Assembly (NCBI RefSeq): GCF_000708675.1
Contig: NZ_JELR01000002.1
Location: 744,001 to 808,000 of the forward strand
Origin: Microbulbifer sp. HZ11
Lineage (GTDB): Bacteria; Pseudomonadota; Gammaproteobacteria; Pseudomonadales; Cellvibrionaceae
Length of the DNA stretch: 64,000 nucleotides
Direction: 5' to 3'
The notes below the pieces were generated by a model, which did no database searches, was not told where the DNA came from, and saw nothing but the letters and a program-made list of their open reading frames with translations. Positions 17,981-25,831 of this stretch are shown in pieces; position 1 is the first letter of the stretch; the number at the start of each line of letters is the position of its first letter. The position numbers were made by a program, and so were the translations under genes.

Positions 17981-18406
17981 GCGCCGCTCTCGCAGCAACC
18001 CCCTGAGCAGGAGAAATCCTGCTAAAAATGATACAAGGCCACCAGCAAACATTACATACATATTTCGATATGGTGAACCAACTAAGTGAATGTATTCATG
18101 ATTTTGAGGTGAATACACAACCTTAACTACTTCTTTTTCCGAAAGATCATCTTTATGGACAAGATACATAGTTTTGCCATCAACGCTCAATTCATGCTCA
18201 TATAATGATCTATATCTATCGATTACATGAAGATCACAAAGAAGATCTCTAGGATTGCACTTTCTTTCACTGAACTTGGAAACGCTCAATATTTTGGCTT
18301 TTTCTTCTACACCCCAAATTCCCAAGTAGAAAATTTTGGGGGCTGATTCATATAGCAGAAATACTCCAGCCAATATAAAAACGATACCTAAAGCGTTTAC
18401 TCTCAC
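17975..18406 (-). CDS. DUF3592-like two-helix membrane protein
   Basis: A 143-residue protein with a transmembrane helix at each end (about residues 5-30: ALGIVFILAGVFLLYES; and about 117-137: MYVMFAGGLVSFLAGFLLL) and an extracytoplasmic beta-rich middle with two cysteines (KCNPRDLLC). The layout, including the HELSVDGKTMY segment and the VVYSPQNH segment, matches the DUF3592 pattern. Function unknown. Cassette-borne membrane proteins of this size can be immunity or stress proteins. No neighbour gives a hint. Confidence 0.65.
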   Translation of the reverse strand: MRVNALGIVFILAGVFLLYESAPKIFYLGIWGVEEKAKILSVSKFSERKCNPRDLLCDLHVIDRYRSLYEHELSVDGKTMYLVHKDDLSEKEVVKVVYSPQNHEYIHLVGSPYRNMYVMFAGGLVSFLAGFLLLRGLLRERRA

Positions 18407-18426
18407 CAGGACCTAGCTCTCTAGCC

Positions 18427-18564
18427 GCCTAACGCATAGCTAAACGGCGCACAAAGTGGAGCTGGTTTGTGCGAAGATTTGCGAAGCAAATGCACAAACG
18501 AGCGGAGCTTTGGGCGTCCAGTGGAGGCCGAAGGCCGGAACGGTGTTTGAGCGAATTGTTATGG
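18427..18564 (-). other. attC site, long class
   Basis: A 138-base site from GCCTAAC to GTTATGG, with a tggaggccgaaggccgga insert. Palindrome gctggtttgtgcgaagatttgcg / cgaagcaaatgcacaaacgagc. It is more diverged than its neighbours but keeps the core boxes. Confidence 0.8.
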
Positions 18565-18567
18565 CAT

Positions 18568-19938
18568 TTAAACACAGGCTTCTGAAAATCGCTCGACCCA
18601 TAGCTGACCTTCCACCAGCTCGTTGTATGCTTCTTCTATATCATATTTCTTTAAAGCATTATCGACTCCTGGACTTGCAGCAACGATCTCACAATCGCCA
18701 AGCAGAACAGGAGGTAGATCAAAAGATGAAAAGTCATACATCCCCTGTTTGGCCGCTAACTTTTTATCGAAGTTTTTCAAGAGCGATCCAGACAGCTCTG
18801 CTATGCATTTGATTGGTGAGTTTGACAAAGTTTGTGAGGCAACTTCAACTTCGCGTCTCGCAGCCATTATAACTTCATGATAGTTAATCCCCATAGCTTC
18901 CAATGAAGCTGAGATGCCTTTGCGTATCTCTTCATCATTTTCGTATTTACTCTTTGGCATAAGAAGACAGATCAAATAAAAGACGTACCCTCTATCTCTG
19001 CTTTTTATTGAGTTTTTACAAACTGCCTCTAGTGGCTTGTTCGTGTCAATATGAAGTGTCTTTCTGGCAAGATCAGAAAATGAAATATCGTCAAAGCACT
19101 TGTCAGTGAAATTAAGAACAACTGTCGCGATTCTTTCGCAAACTGTATAAGCCATAATAACATCAGTAAATCCGTGAATATTGGCTACCAGGTGTGCGCA
19201 TGCTGAGTACTCAGTAAGCTCATGATTGTATATGAATTTTAAAGACTCTTTCTGTAGCTGGGAAATTTCTACTATGCGGGTATCTTCTGGAAGTGCATTC
19301 ACTAGAAAGCTCTTGTAGAGAATTTCCTGCGCCATAGCTGAAACCTCTAAAACTGCAATCATCGAGAGAGGGGATCTTACAATTCTCTCCTGACTAGAGT
19401 TCCCAAATGAGATAAAAGTTATGGGAACATCGGAGAGCTCTCCGTTGTTCTTGAACCTTTTGCCTGAAGTAACCAGATACGACCAAGGAGTAGAAGGATC
19501 TACGCCCGGGGTCTTTGCGGTATAATAGTCTGGAAGTTTGAAAGACTTAGCTAAATCAAAAAAATATTTAGCTTTATGATACTCGCTTTCTTCTGCCCCA
19601 AATATGTCGTGATTAGTCAGGTATGCCTCATTTAAGCAAAGTAAAAAACTCGCCCCCCAAGCAGTCGATGTGGAATCAACAAAGTGGGTGTATTCATGAA
19701 AAGAAAGACCGTATATTTTTTTGAGAGCTTCATATAGATCATATTCAAGATTTCGATTTAATATCCCATCTTTGTAATCACCTCTCGACAGCAATTCCCC
19801 TAGGTGATTGAAATCATTAATATTGAGTGAATCCAGCGATATAGTTAGGGTCATAAAGTCAAATGAACCAAGAACGTCCGCCTTAGAAAAGCAGTTCCAA
19901 CGCTCGCTAGTCTTCTTTCTTTTTTGTAGTAAATTCAT
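18568..19938 (-). CDS. Putative HExxH metallopeptidase-like cassette protein
   Basis: A 456-residue, AT-rich gene, the second-longest cassette product. The segment LSFHEYTHFVDSTSTAWG (from residue 78) holds an HExxH zinc site (His81, Glu82, His85), and YNHELTEYSAC (about residues 236-246) could supply the third ligand (gluzincin style). There is no signal peptide or transmembrane segment, so the protein should act in the cytoplasm. No named family was recognised. A cytoplasmic protease in a mobile cassette could be a defence or toxin effector, but that is inference. Alternatively the motif is structural. Confidence 0.6.
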   Translation of the reverse strand: MNLLQKRKKTSERWNCFSKADVLGSFDFMTLTISLDSLNINDFNHLGELLSRGDYKDGILNRNLEYDLYEALKKIYGLSFHEYTHFVDSTSTAWGASFLLCLNEAYLTNHDIFGAEESEYHKAKYFFDLAKSFKLPDYYTAKTPGVDPSTPWSYLVTSGKRFKNNGELSDVPITFISFGNSSQERIVRSPLSMIAVLEVSAMAQEILYKSFLVNALPEDTRIVEISQLQKESLKFIYNHELTEYSACAHLVANIHGFTDVIMAYTVCERIATVVLNFTDKCFDDISFSDLARKTLHIDTNKPLEAVCKNSIKSRDRGYVFYLICLLMPKSKYENDEEIRKGISASLEAMGINYHEVIMAARREVEVASQTLSNSPIKCIAELSGSLLKNFDKKLAAKQGMYDFSSFDLPPVLLGDCEIVAASPGVDNALKKYDIEEAYNELVEGQLWVERFSEACV

Positions 19939-19974
19939 GCCAGATTATTTTTATCGATAAGGGATAGGTGTAAG

Positions 19975-20092
19975 CCATAACGCCGCGCTCAGCCGCAGCT
20001 TGCTTTGTGCGCATTTTGCGCGAAAATGGGAGCGACAGCGACCGCGCAAAAGGTGCACAAAGTAAGCTGTCGGCTGCAGTGCCTTGTTAACG
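19975..20092 (-). other. attC site, short class (copy 1 of the duplicated cassette)
   Basis: A 118-base site from CCATAAC to GTTAACG. It is almost identical to 21057-21174, including the extra-A variant gggagcgacagcgaccgcgc. Palindrome ttgctttgtgcgcattttgcgc / gcgcaaaaggtgcacaaagtaa. Confidence 0.88.
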
Positions 20093-20418
20093 TGCGATGC
20101 CCTTTGAGGCACTACGGATTAAACTTTTCACTTGAGACTTGCCGCCCGCACCCCTTTAGCAAGGGTAAAAGTAACCACAGATCTCTCAGAATCTTACGAA
20201 AATCCTGGTCTTTAAAACGCCATCCGAATTGAGCCCAAAACTTGCAGCCCACTGTTTTAAGTAGGCTCAGCGACTCTCCACAACTTGGAAAGCCCGCGCC
20301 AAGCCTGACGAAACAACATCCCTTCTATGCGAGCGTGGATTCAACCACAATCCGAATTTTAAAACTTTAAATCTCGGCTTTTCACAGTAGACCAATGAAC
20401 TATGTTCTTGCCTCTACA
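20093..20418 (-). other. Gene-less cassette, copy 1 of a duplicated pair
   Basis: About 326 bases, with a homologous copy at 21175-21499 at roughly 85% identity by eye (shared blocks such as gtaaccacagatctctcag, caagcctgacga and ctctacacgttaacgcc). No frame of normal size. The only matching minus-strand frame in both copies is a 20-codon one (starts MLFRQAW / MLVRQAW), and its differences all change amino acids, which argues against a protein. A small RNA or promoter cassette is possible. Confidence 0.65.
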
Positions 20419-20536
20419 CGTTAACGCCGCGCTCAGCCGCGGCTAACTTTGGGCGCTTTATGCGCGATAATGGGAGCGTAGCGACCGCGCATAAAGTGCT
20501 CAAAGTTAGCCGTCGGCCTGCAGCGCCTTGTTAGCA
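20419..20536 (-). other. attC site, short class
   Basis: A 118-base site from CGTTAAC to GTTAGCA with palindrome taactttgggcgctttatgcgc / gcgcataaagtgctcaaagtta. It overlaps the stop of the HEPN-like gene upstream. Confidence 0.87.
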
Positions 20537-21037
20537 TTTTTCGCGCTCCCAAACTGGGTCATACTTTTTCTGTGTTATTAACTGATGCAGTGATAATAGT
20601 GCAACATGTATTTTTGCGGAGACTTCTTTTAGCTCGGATAGAGATACATTTCTTACTTGTGTTTTTAAAACACCTCTTGCCTCTATCTTAGTTGTTTGAA
20701 CCTTATTGATAGAATCATTGTAGAAAAGACCATTATGCAAGTAATGATTTCTTTGTTTCTGAGCCTGCTCAATAAGCTTGGCAGTTTCCTGATACATTTT
20801 TAGATTAGGGAACATCTCCTGAAGCTCATTACACAAAGTTTTAATGATGTCCACTCTTTGTTTGAAGTTGGAATGAGCCGTTAATACAGAAACCCTCCAG
20901 TGATCTTCCCTGTTTATGCCAGAAAGATAATTTATTGCATTATTTACACTTGACTCCAAAGCCCCCCAAAGAGCAGTTATTCTCCCCAATTCTAGTAAGT
21001 ATTCATCTGGAGCTGGGAAATTTTCTGGGAAATTCAT
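20531..21037 (-). CDS. HEPN-like cassette protein with RNxxxH motif
   Basis: A 168-residue all-helical, soluble protein. The N-terminal helix LGRITALWGALESSVNNAINYL (residues about 17-38) and the motif QRNHYLHNGLF (Arg96, Asn97, His101) fit the R-x(4-6)-H signature of HEPN-domain RNases, which act in abortive infection, toxin-antitoxin and other conflict systems. The family call rests on this motif and on the helix pattern. Single-gene cassette with no antitoxin beside it. If active it would cut RNA in the cytoplasm. Confidence 0.6.
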   Translation of the reverse strand: MNFPENFPAPDEYLLELGRITALWGALESSVNNAINYLSGINREDHWRVSVLTAHSNFKQRVDIIKTLCNELQEMFPNLKMYQETAKLIEQAQKQRNHYLHNGLFYNDSINKVQTTKIEARGVLKTQVRNVSLSELKEVSAKIHVALLSLHQLITQKKYDPVWEREKC

Positions 21038-21056
21038 TCTTCGTTTCTCTTTGGAA

Positions 21057-21174
21057 TGCTAACGCCGCGCTCAGCCGCAGCTTACTTTGGGCGCATTTTG
21101 CGCGAAAATGGGAGCGACAGCGACCGCGCAAAAGGTGCACAAAGTAAGCTGTCGGCTGCAGTGCTTTGTTAACG
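21057..21174 (-). other. attC site, short class (copy 2 of the duplicated cassette)
   Basis: A 118-base site from TGCTAAC to GTTAACG; near-identical partner of 19975-20092, sharing the unusual gagcgacagcgacc centre. Confidence 0.88.
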
Positions 21175-21499
21175 TGCGATGCCTTTTGGGGCCCTACGGA
21201 TTACATTTTTTACATGAGACTTACCGCCCGCCCCCTTTTGCAAGTGTGAAAGTAACCACAGATCTCTCAGCATTTTACGAAAAACCTGGATTTAAAAACG
21301 CCATCCGAACTGAGCGCAAAACTTGCAGCCCGCTGTTTTAAGCAGGCTCAGCGGCTCTCCACAACTTGGGAAGCCCGTGCCAAGCCTGACGAACCAACAT
21401 TCCTTCTATGCGAGTGTGGATTCAACCACAATCCGCCATTCCAAAATTTTTAATCTCGACTTTTCTCAGTAGGCCAATGAACAATTTTTTGGCTCTACA
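21175..21499 (-). other. Gene-less cassette, copy 2 of a duplicated pair
   Basis: About 325 bases homologous over the whole length to 20093-20418, with scattered substitutions and small indels and the same ends. No convincing gene on either strand. The HEPN-like cassette lies between the two copies, so either the copies were acquired separately or one was moved by excision and reinsertion. Confidence 0.65.
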
Positions 21500-21643
21500 C
21501 GTTAACGCCCGCAGCAGGGGCGGCTTACCTTGTGCGCATTTTGCGCGAAAATGGGAGCGAAGCGACCCGCGCAAAAAGTGCACAAGGTAAGCCGTCCCGC
21601 GGAGGCCCGAAGGGCCGGAGCAAACTGCCTGCGATTGTTAGTA
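21500..21643 (-). other. attC site, long class, of the first cassette
   Basis: A 144-base site from CGTTAAC to GTTAGTA with the ccgcggaggcccgaagggcc insert. Palindrome ttaccttgtgcgcattttgcgc / gcgcaaaaagtgcacaaggtaa. It closely matches 16047-16190 outside the palindrome. Confidence 0.88.
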
Positions 21644-21645
21644 GC

Positions 21646-22026
21646 TTACTCCACGTTGCTTTTTAAAAACTCCGCGAACTCGGACGTAGAGCTCTCATAA
21701 AACAAACGCAATATTCTCTCAACTTCAGCTACGTTTTTATCTATAAAAACTCTAAACGTATTAATTTTGAAAAATGGACCAAAGAAACGTCTACGCCTCG
21801 ATGTAGAAGCTGATATACACCACGCTCCTTCATCAAATTTTGAAATAGACAAGGACGACTCATTGAATTCGCCAGTTTGAAAGATGAGTAACTTCTGAGA
21901 AGATTCCTCTTCTTTGTTTTCCCACTGGAAGCTCTTATAGAGACAAATGGCTTCTTCCATCGTTGGTTTCGCAGGAATATTTTGCTCTGCCTCTTCATCG
22001 TAATAGCCGCAATATACCAAATTCAT
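21646..22026 (-). CDS. Hypothetical protein of the first (parE-proximal) cassette
   Basis: A 126-residue protein starting MNLVYCGYYDEEAEQ, with an AAGGAAGAAG ribosome binding site upstream. It is acidic and mixed alpha/beta; the middle has ASTSRRRRFFGPFFKINTFRVF and a C-terminal helix AEVERILRLFYESS. No family recognised. As the first cassette it would be the best expressed if transcription enters from the palindrome region upstream. Confidence 0.65.
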   Translation of the reverse strand: MNLVYCGYYDEEAEQNIPAKPTMEEAICLYKSFQWENKEEESSQKLLIFQTGEFNESSLSISKFDEGAWCISASTSRRRRFFGPFFKINTFRVFIDKNVAEVERILRLFYESSTSEFAEFLKSNVE

Positions 22027-22065
22027 TTTCTTCTTCCTTGAAAATACGCTATGACGCGAATTGGC

Positions 22066-22086
22066 TACTAACAGTTTTATTCAATA
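22066..22086 (-). other. Possible attI-like junction
   Basis: On the minus strand the sequence AATAAAACTGTTAGTAG precedes the first cassette. GTTAGTA equals the R' box of the first cassette's own attC (21637-21643), as expected where a cassette joins its insertion site. The AAAAC just upstream loosely resembles the end of known attI sites. No integrase gene lies nearby. Confidence 0.4.
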
Positions 22087-22197
22087 GCCCCAGATATAGA
22101 CATAATGTCTACATCTGGGCATGAGATGTCTATATATACCCATAATGGCTATATATAGGCATTTCACCTCTTCTCGCACATGTCTATATCTAGGCAT
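22086..22197. promoter_or_regulatory. Cluster of 18-bp palindromes upstream of the first cassette
   Basis: Four near-perfect copies of ATGYCTAKATMTAGRCAT, at 22105-22122, 22126-22143, 22145-22162 and 22180-22197, plus a half-matching copy at 22086-22103. Starts are 19-21 bases apart for the first four and 35 for the last. Each unit is itself a palindrome, as expected for dimeric repressor or activator sites about two helical turns apart. The location suggests control of the cassette promoter. The binding protein is unknown. Confidence 0.6.
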
Positions 22198-22295
22198 AAA
22201 TGCACTGCCCCAGACTACTACCAAGGCGCCTCATTCGACTCGACCCTCGCCATGCGAATCGGCTTTAAGGCAGTTTTGCGCACCGTATGAACAAT

Positions 22296-22318
22296 AAAGC
22301 CCCGCATTGCGGGGCTTT
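22296..22318 (-). terminator. Rho-independent terminator of parE
   Basis: A perfect ten-base stem AAAGCCCCGC / GCGGGGCTTT with a three-base loop, beginning five bases after the parE stop codon and followed by ATTGTT on the minus strand. Confidence 0.88.
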
Positions 22319-22322
22319 ATGA

Positions 22323-24209
22323 TCAGCTGACTTCGGCAAGGTTGCCTTTGCTTTCCAGCCACTGCTTGCGGTCGCTCGCGCGCTTCTTGGCGAGGAGCAT
22401 ATCCAGTAGCTGATTGCTGTTGTCACCCGCGTCTATATACAGCTGTACCAGCCGCCGCGTGTTAGGATCCATGGTGGTTTCGCGCAGCTGCAAGGGGTTC
22501 ATTTCACCCAGACCTTTAAATCGTGTTACCTGAATTTTGCCTTTCTTTTTCTCGGCACTGATACGGTCAAGAATTCCCTGGCGCTCGGCGTCATCCAGTG
22601 CGTAGTAAACCTCTTTGCCAATATCGATGCGGAACAGCGGCGGCATGGCTACGTACACGTGGCCGGCGGTAATCAATGGGCGGAAGTGGCGCAGGAAGAG
22701 TGCACACAGGAGCGTTGCAATGTGCAGGCCGTCAGAATCGGCGTCGGCGAGAATACAGATTTTGTTGTAGCGCAGCCCCTCCAGATTGCCGCTGCCGGGA
22801 TCCACGCCGAGGGCGACGGCGATATCGTGCACTTCCTGGCTGGCGAGGATTTCGCTGGAATCTACTTCCCAGGTGTTCAGAATCTTTCCGCGCAGGGGCA
22901 TGATGGCCTGGAATTCGCGGTCGCGCGCCTGCTTGGCGGAACCACCAGCGGAGTCCCCTTCCACCAGAAAGAGTTCGGAGCGGCTGGCATCGGCACTGGA
23001 GCAGTCGGCAAGTTTGCCGGGTAATGCGGGGCCTTGGGTGACCTTTTTACGCGCGACTTTTTTGGCCGAGCGCAGGCGCTTTTGTGCATTGCTGATGCAG
23101 AGCTCGGCAAGTTTGTCGCCGTCTTCCGTATGCTGATTGAGCCAAAGGCCGAACGCATCTTTGGCCACACCGGAAATAAAGGCGGTGGCTTCACGGGAAC
23201 TGAGACGCTCCTTGGTCTGGCCGGAAAATTGCGGGTCGGCGAGTTTGGCGGAGAGCACGTAGGAGCACTGTCCCCAGATGTCTTCCGGGCCGAGTTTAAC
23301 GCCCCGCGGAAGCAGGTTGCGGATCTCGCAGTACTCGCGCATAGCGTCCAGCAGTCCCGCGCGCAGTCCATTCACATGGGTGCCGCCCTGGGCGGTGGGG
23401 ATCAGGTTGACGTAGGACTCGGCGGTAACCTCACCGCCTTCCGGCAACCATTGCACGGCCCAGTCTGCGGCTTCGGTCTGCGCGGCGAAGTTGCCGATAA
23501 ACGGCTCGGCGGGCAGCACTTCCCAGCCCTGATTGGCGGCTGCGAGGTAGTCCTTGAGGCCATCTTCGTAGTACCACTGGTCAGACTCGCCATCCTGCTC
23601 ATTGATAAAGGTGACGTTGAGGCCGGGGCAGAGCACCGCCTTGGCACGCAGCAGGTGGCGCAGGCGCGGTACGGAAAATTTATGCGAGTCGAAATATTTG
23701 GGATCCGGCAGGAAGCGCACGCTGGTGCCAGTAGTGCGTTTGCCACATTCGCCGACGACTTCCAGGTCGGAGGCTTTTTCACCATCCTGGAAACCGATGC
23801 GGTGCACCTTGCCATCCCGCTGGATGGTCACTTCCAGTACTTTGGACAGGGCATTCACTACGGAAACACCGACCCCGTGCAGGCCACCGGAAAACTGGTA
23901 GTTGTTGTTGGAGAACTTACCGCCAGCATGGAGCGTAGAGAGGATCACTTCCACTCCGGGGCGCCCCTGCTCCGGGTGGATATCCACTGGCATGCCACGG
24001 CCGTCATCACTGACGGAGATGGAGTGGTCTTTATGCAGCACCACTTCGATTTTCTTGGCGTGCCCGGCGAGGGCTTCGTCGACGCTGTTGTCGATCACTT
24101 CCTGGGCGAGGTGATTGGGGCGCGTGGTTTCGGTGTACATCCCCGGGCGTTTTTTCACCGGGTCCAGGCCCGTCAATACCTCGATATCTTCTGCGGAATA
24201 ATTAGCCAT
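22323..24209 (-). CDS. parE: DNA topoisomerase IV subunit B
   Basis: A 628-residue protein, full length for ParE. GHKL ATPase motifs: VIDNSVDEALAG, DDGRGMPVDIHP and GGLHGVGVSVVNALS. TOPRIM domain: FLVEGDSAGGSA and DADSDGLHIATLL. The C-terminus has the family phrase FKGLGEMNPLQLRETTM. With ParC it decatenates daughter chromosomes. The length (no GyrB-type insert) and the operon with yqiA argue for ParE rather than GyrB. Last gene of a minus-strand run, followed by a strong terminator. Confidence 0.96.
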   Translation of the reverse strand: MANYSAEDIEVLTGLDPVKKRPGMYTETTRPNHLAQEVIDNSVDEALAGHAKKIEVVLHKDHSISVSDDGRGMPVDIHPEQGRPGVEVILSTLHAGGKFSNNNYQFSGGLHGVGVSVVNALSKVLEVTIQRDGKVHRIGFQDGEKASDLEVVGECGKRTTGTSVRFLPDPKYFDSHKFSVPRLRHLLRAKAVLCPGLNVTFINEQDGESDQWYYEDGLKDYLAAANQGWEVLPAEPFIGNFAAQTEAADWAVQWLPEGGEVTAESYVNLIPTAQGGTHVNGLRAGLLDAMREYCEIRNLLPRGVKLGPEDIWGQCSYVLSAKLADPQFSGQTKERLSSREATAFISGVAKDAFGLWLNQHTEDGDKLAELCISNAQKRLRSAKKVARKKVTQGPALPGKLADCSSADASRSELFLVEGDSAGGSAKQARDREFQAIMPLRGKILNTWEVDSSEILASQEVHDIAVALGVDPGSGNLEGLRYNKICILADADSDGLHIATLLCALFLRHFRPLITAGHVYVAMPPLFRIDIGKEVYYALDDAERQGILDRISAEKKKGKIQVTRFKGLGEMNPLQLRETTMDPNTRRLVQLYIDAGDNSNQLLDMLLAKKRASDRKQWLESKGNLAEVS

Positions 24210-24256
24210 AGAGTTCTGCTCGCCGTGGCCGGCGCCTATTGCTTGGGTGTTGTTAT

Positions 24257-24901
24257 TTATTGACTGGAAAACAGGAAATCTACCAGCGCGGGCATATGGC
24301 GGGCAAATTCCTGAAAGCTGTGGTCACCACCATCTTCGATGGTTTGCTGCTGACCGCGATAGAAGGCTTCCGCCTCGCGATAGTCCAGAGTTTCATCACC
24401 GCGCTGTGCCAGTAGCCAGTAGCGACCACTGAGCGTCGCGGGAATGGTGGATTCCAGCTGCCGCATGTTATCCACATCCTGGGGGCGCAGGCGATAGGTA
24501 TTGTCCTCGCCACTATAGGGCTTCAGCTCCTGCCCCAGATAATTCGGCATAAACCGTGACGGGGTGACCGCGGGATTGACCAGCACCGCCGGAAGCCGGT
24601 GTTGCTCCGACAGCCAGGTACTCCAGAAGCCGCCCATGGAGCTGCCCACCAGGCCGATGGGGCCATGATGGGTATTTTTGAAATCGGCCAGCGCCTTGCC
24701 CAGTGCCATGGCGGCTTCTGCCGGATAGGGCGAGATCAGTGGTGCGTAGAACACGATATCCGGGCGCGCCTGTTGTAACCACGCCTTGAGCTGCTGGCAC
24801 TTGAAGGACTGCGGGGATGACAGGAAACCATGCAGGTAGACCAGCAGTGGGCGCTCCTGAGGCGCCAGGGGGCGATGTTGAGGGTTGGCATGTTGCGACA
24901 T
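24257..24901 (-). CDS. yqiA: YqiA-type esterase
   Basis: A 214-residue alpha/beta hydrolase with VYLHGFLSSPQS (21-32), nucleophile GSSMGG (Ser88), an acidic residue in QRGDETLDY and His in GGDHSFQEF. YqiA proteins are small esterases for acyl-CoA or short esters, encoded between cpdA and parE in many gammaproteobacteria, as here. The spacing of 47 bases to parE suggests cotranscription. Confidence 0.9.
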   Translation of the reverse strand: MSQHANPQHRPLAPQERPLLVYLHGFLSSPQSFKCQQLKAWLQQARPDIVFYAPLISPYPAEAAMALGKALADFKNTHHGPIGLVGSSMGGFWSTWLSEQHRLPAVLVNPAVTPSRFMPNYLGQELKPYSGEDNTYRLRPQDVDNMRQLESTIPATLSGRYWLLAQRGDETLDYREAEAFYRGQQQTIEDGGDHSFQEFARHMPALVDFLFSSQ

Positions 24902-24967
24902 GCTGGGGATTATAACGATGCCGCCGGCAGAAGTACCGGCGGCATTGCGGATGTTCTCTATGTCCGC

Positions 24968-25630
24968 TTACTGAAGTGACTCGTCGAGGCTGGCGAATGC
25001 GCGGCGCAGATCAATTTTCATATCGCGCCAGAAGGTGACGCTGGTAAACCGCTCGAAGCGGCCACCCGGGCCGAGGCTGCCGAAGTTTTCTCCGATATCC
25101 CGGCGATCGCTGAAGCGCATTAGCGGGTTGCCCTCGAGGTCGGTCAGCTCACCGGAAAGGGTGCCGTAGGCACTCTGGTCGGTGTAGACCCGCCACAGCC
25201 AGGGTTGCGGATCCAGCGGCGCGCCGAGGGCGAAGCGGCTCAGATCGAGCTGCATCACGTAGTCGGCTTCCGCCTTGTCCGTTACCAGCTGACTCTGGCG
25301 CGGAGCAAGGAAGCGCTCACTGAGGGTTTCCCCCATCACTTCCTGCAGCTTCACCAGGTCTTTATCGCGGAACTCGTAATCCTTGGCCCGCAGTGGTGAG
25401 CTGGCCGTGGGGAAGCGCTTGCTGTACTCCACACCCACCGGTTCCAGATATACCTTGGCACCACTCATATCGAACGCATATGCGGCACTGACGCTGTCCA
25501 GGCCGGTTTCACGGGGAATCAGGCCATCGGCCTGGTCCTCAGGCGTCGCCACCAGCTGCTGGGCGCAGCCAGCGATAAACGTAGTGGCAAGCAATAGCAG
25601 GGGCAGGACGTTTTTAGGGATTTTCTGCAT
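24968..25630 (-). CDS. Outer-membrane lipoprotein, DUF3313-like
   Basis: A 220-residue protein with a lipoprotein signal peptide (MQKIPKNVLPLLLLATTFIAGC, lipobox IAGC, Cys22). The mature part is mixed alpha/beta with VYLEPVGVEY and ADYVMQLDLSRFALG, resembling DUF3313 lipoproteins; function unknown. It is inserted into the otherwise conserved yqiA-cpdA gene order. No Asp follows the cysteine (CAQQ), so outer-membrane sorting by Lol is expected. Confidence 0.7.
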   Translation of the reverse strand: MQKIPKNVLPLLLLATTFIAGCAQQLVATPEDQADGLIPRETGLDSVSAAYAFDMSGAKVYLEPVGVEYSKRFPTASSPLRAKDYEFRDKDLVKLQEVMGETLSERFLAPRQSQLVTDKAEADYVMQLDLSRFALGAPLDPQPWLWRVYTDQSAYGTLSGELTDLEGNPLMRFSDRRDIGENFGSLGPGGRFERFTSVTFWRDMKIDLRRAFASLDESLQ

Positions 25631-25831
25631 GGTGACCTCACTTCCTGATGAACACGAATGTTGTTGCAGCCGGCGCCGGCAAACTGCCAGCCTGCGGTCT
25701 GCAGGAACCCGGTACCACTAAACCGCGAATTCAGGTGCCATCTTAGAATAGATTGGCGGCCGACAAGTCACGTAAGTCAGGTTAAGAAATGCAAATGGAT
25801 TTTTGATCTGCGTTTAAGGTGCCGTGTGGAA

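Noticed and set aside
20250..20330. 20-codon frame conserved in position in both copies of the duplicated cassette
   Set aside because: All nucleotide differences between the copies within it change amino acids, so there is no sign of selection for the protein.
12464..21643. Considered as a CRISPR or generic tandem repeat region
   Set aside because: The repeats are 112-145 bases with core boxes at both ends and genes between them, which is the attC pattern.
22086..22197. Considered as a CRISPR array
   Set aside because: Units are palindromic and only 19-35 bases apart with one- to three-base gaps mostly, so there are no spacers. No cas genes.
23034..24263. 409-codon plus-strand frame opposite parE
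   Set aside because: Shadow of parE, whose motifs are all on the minus strand.
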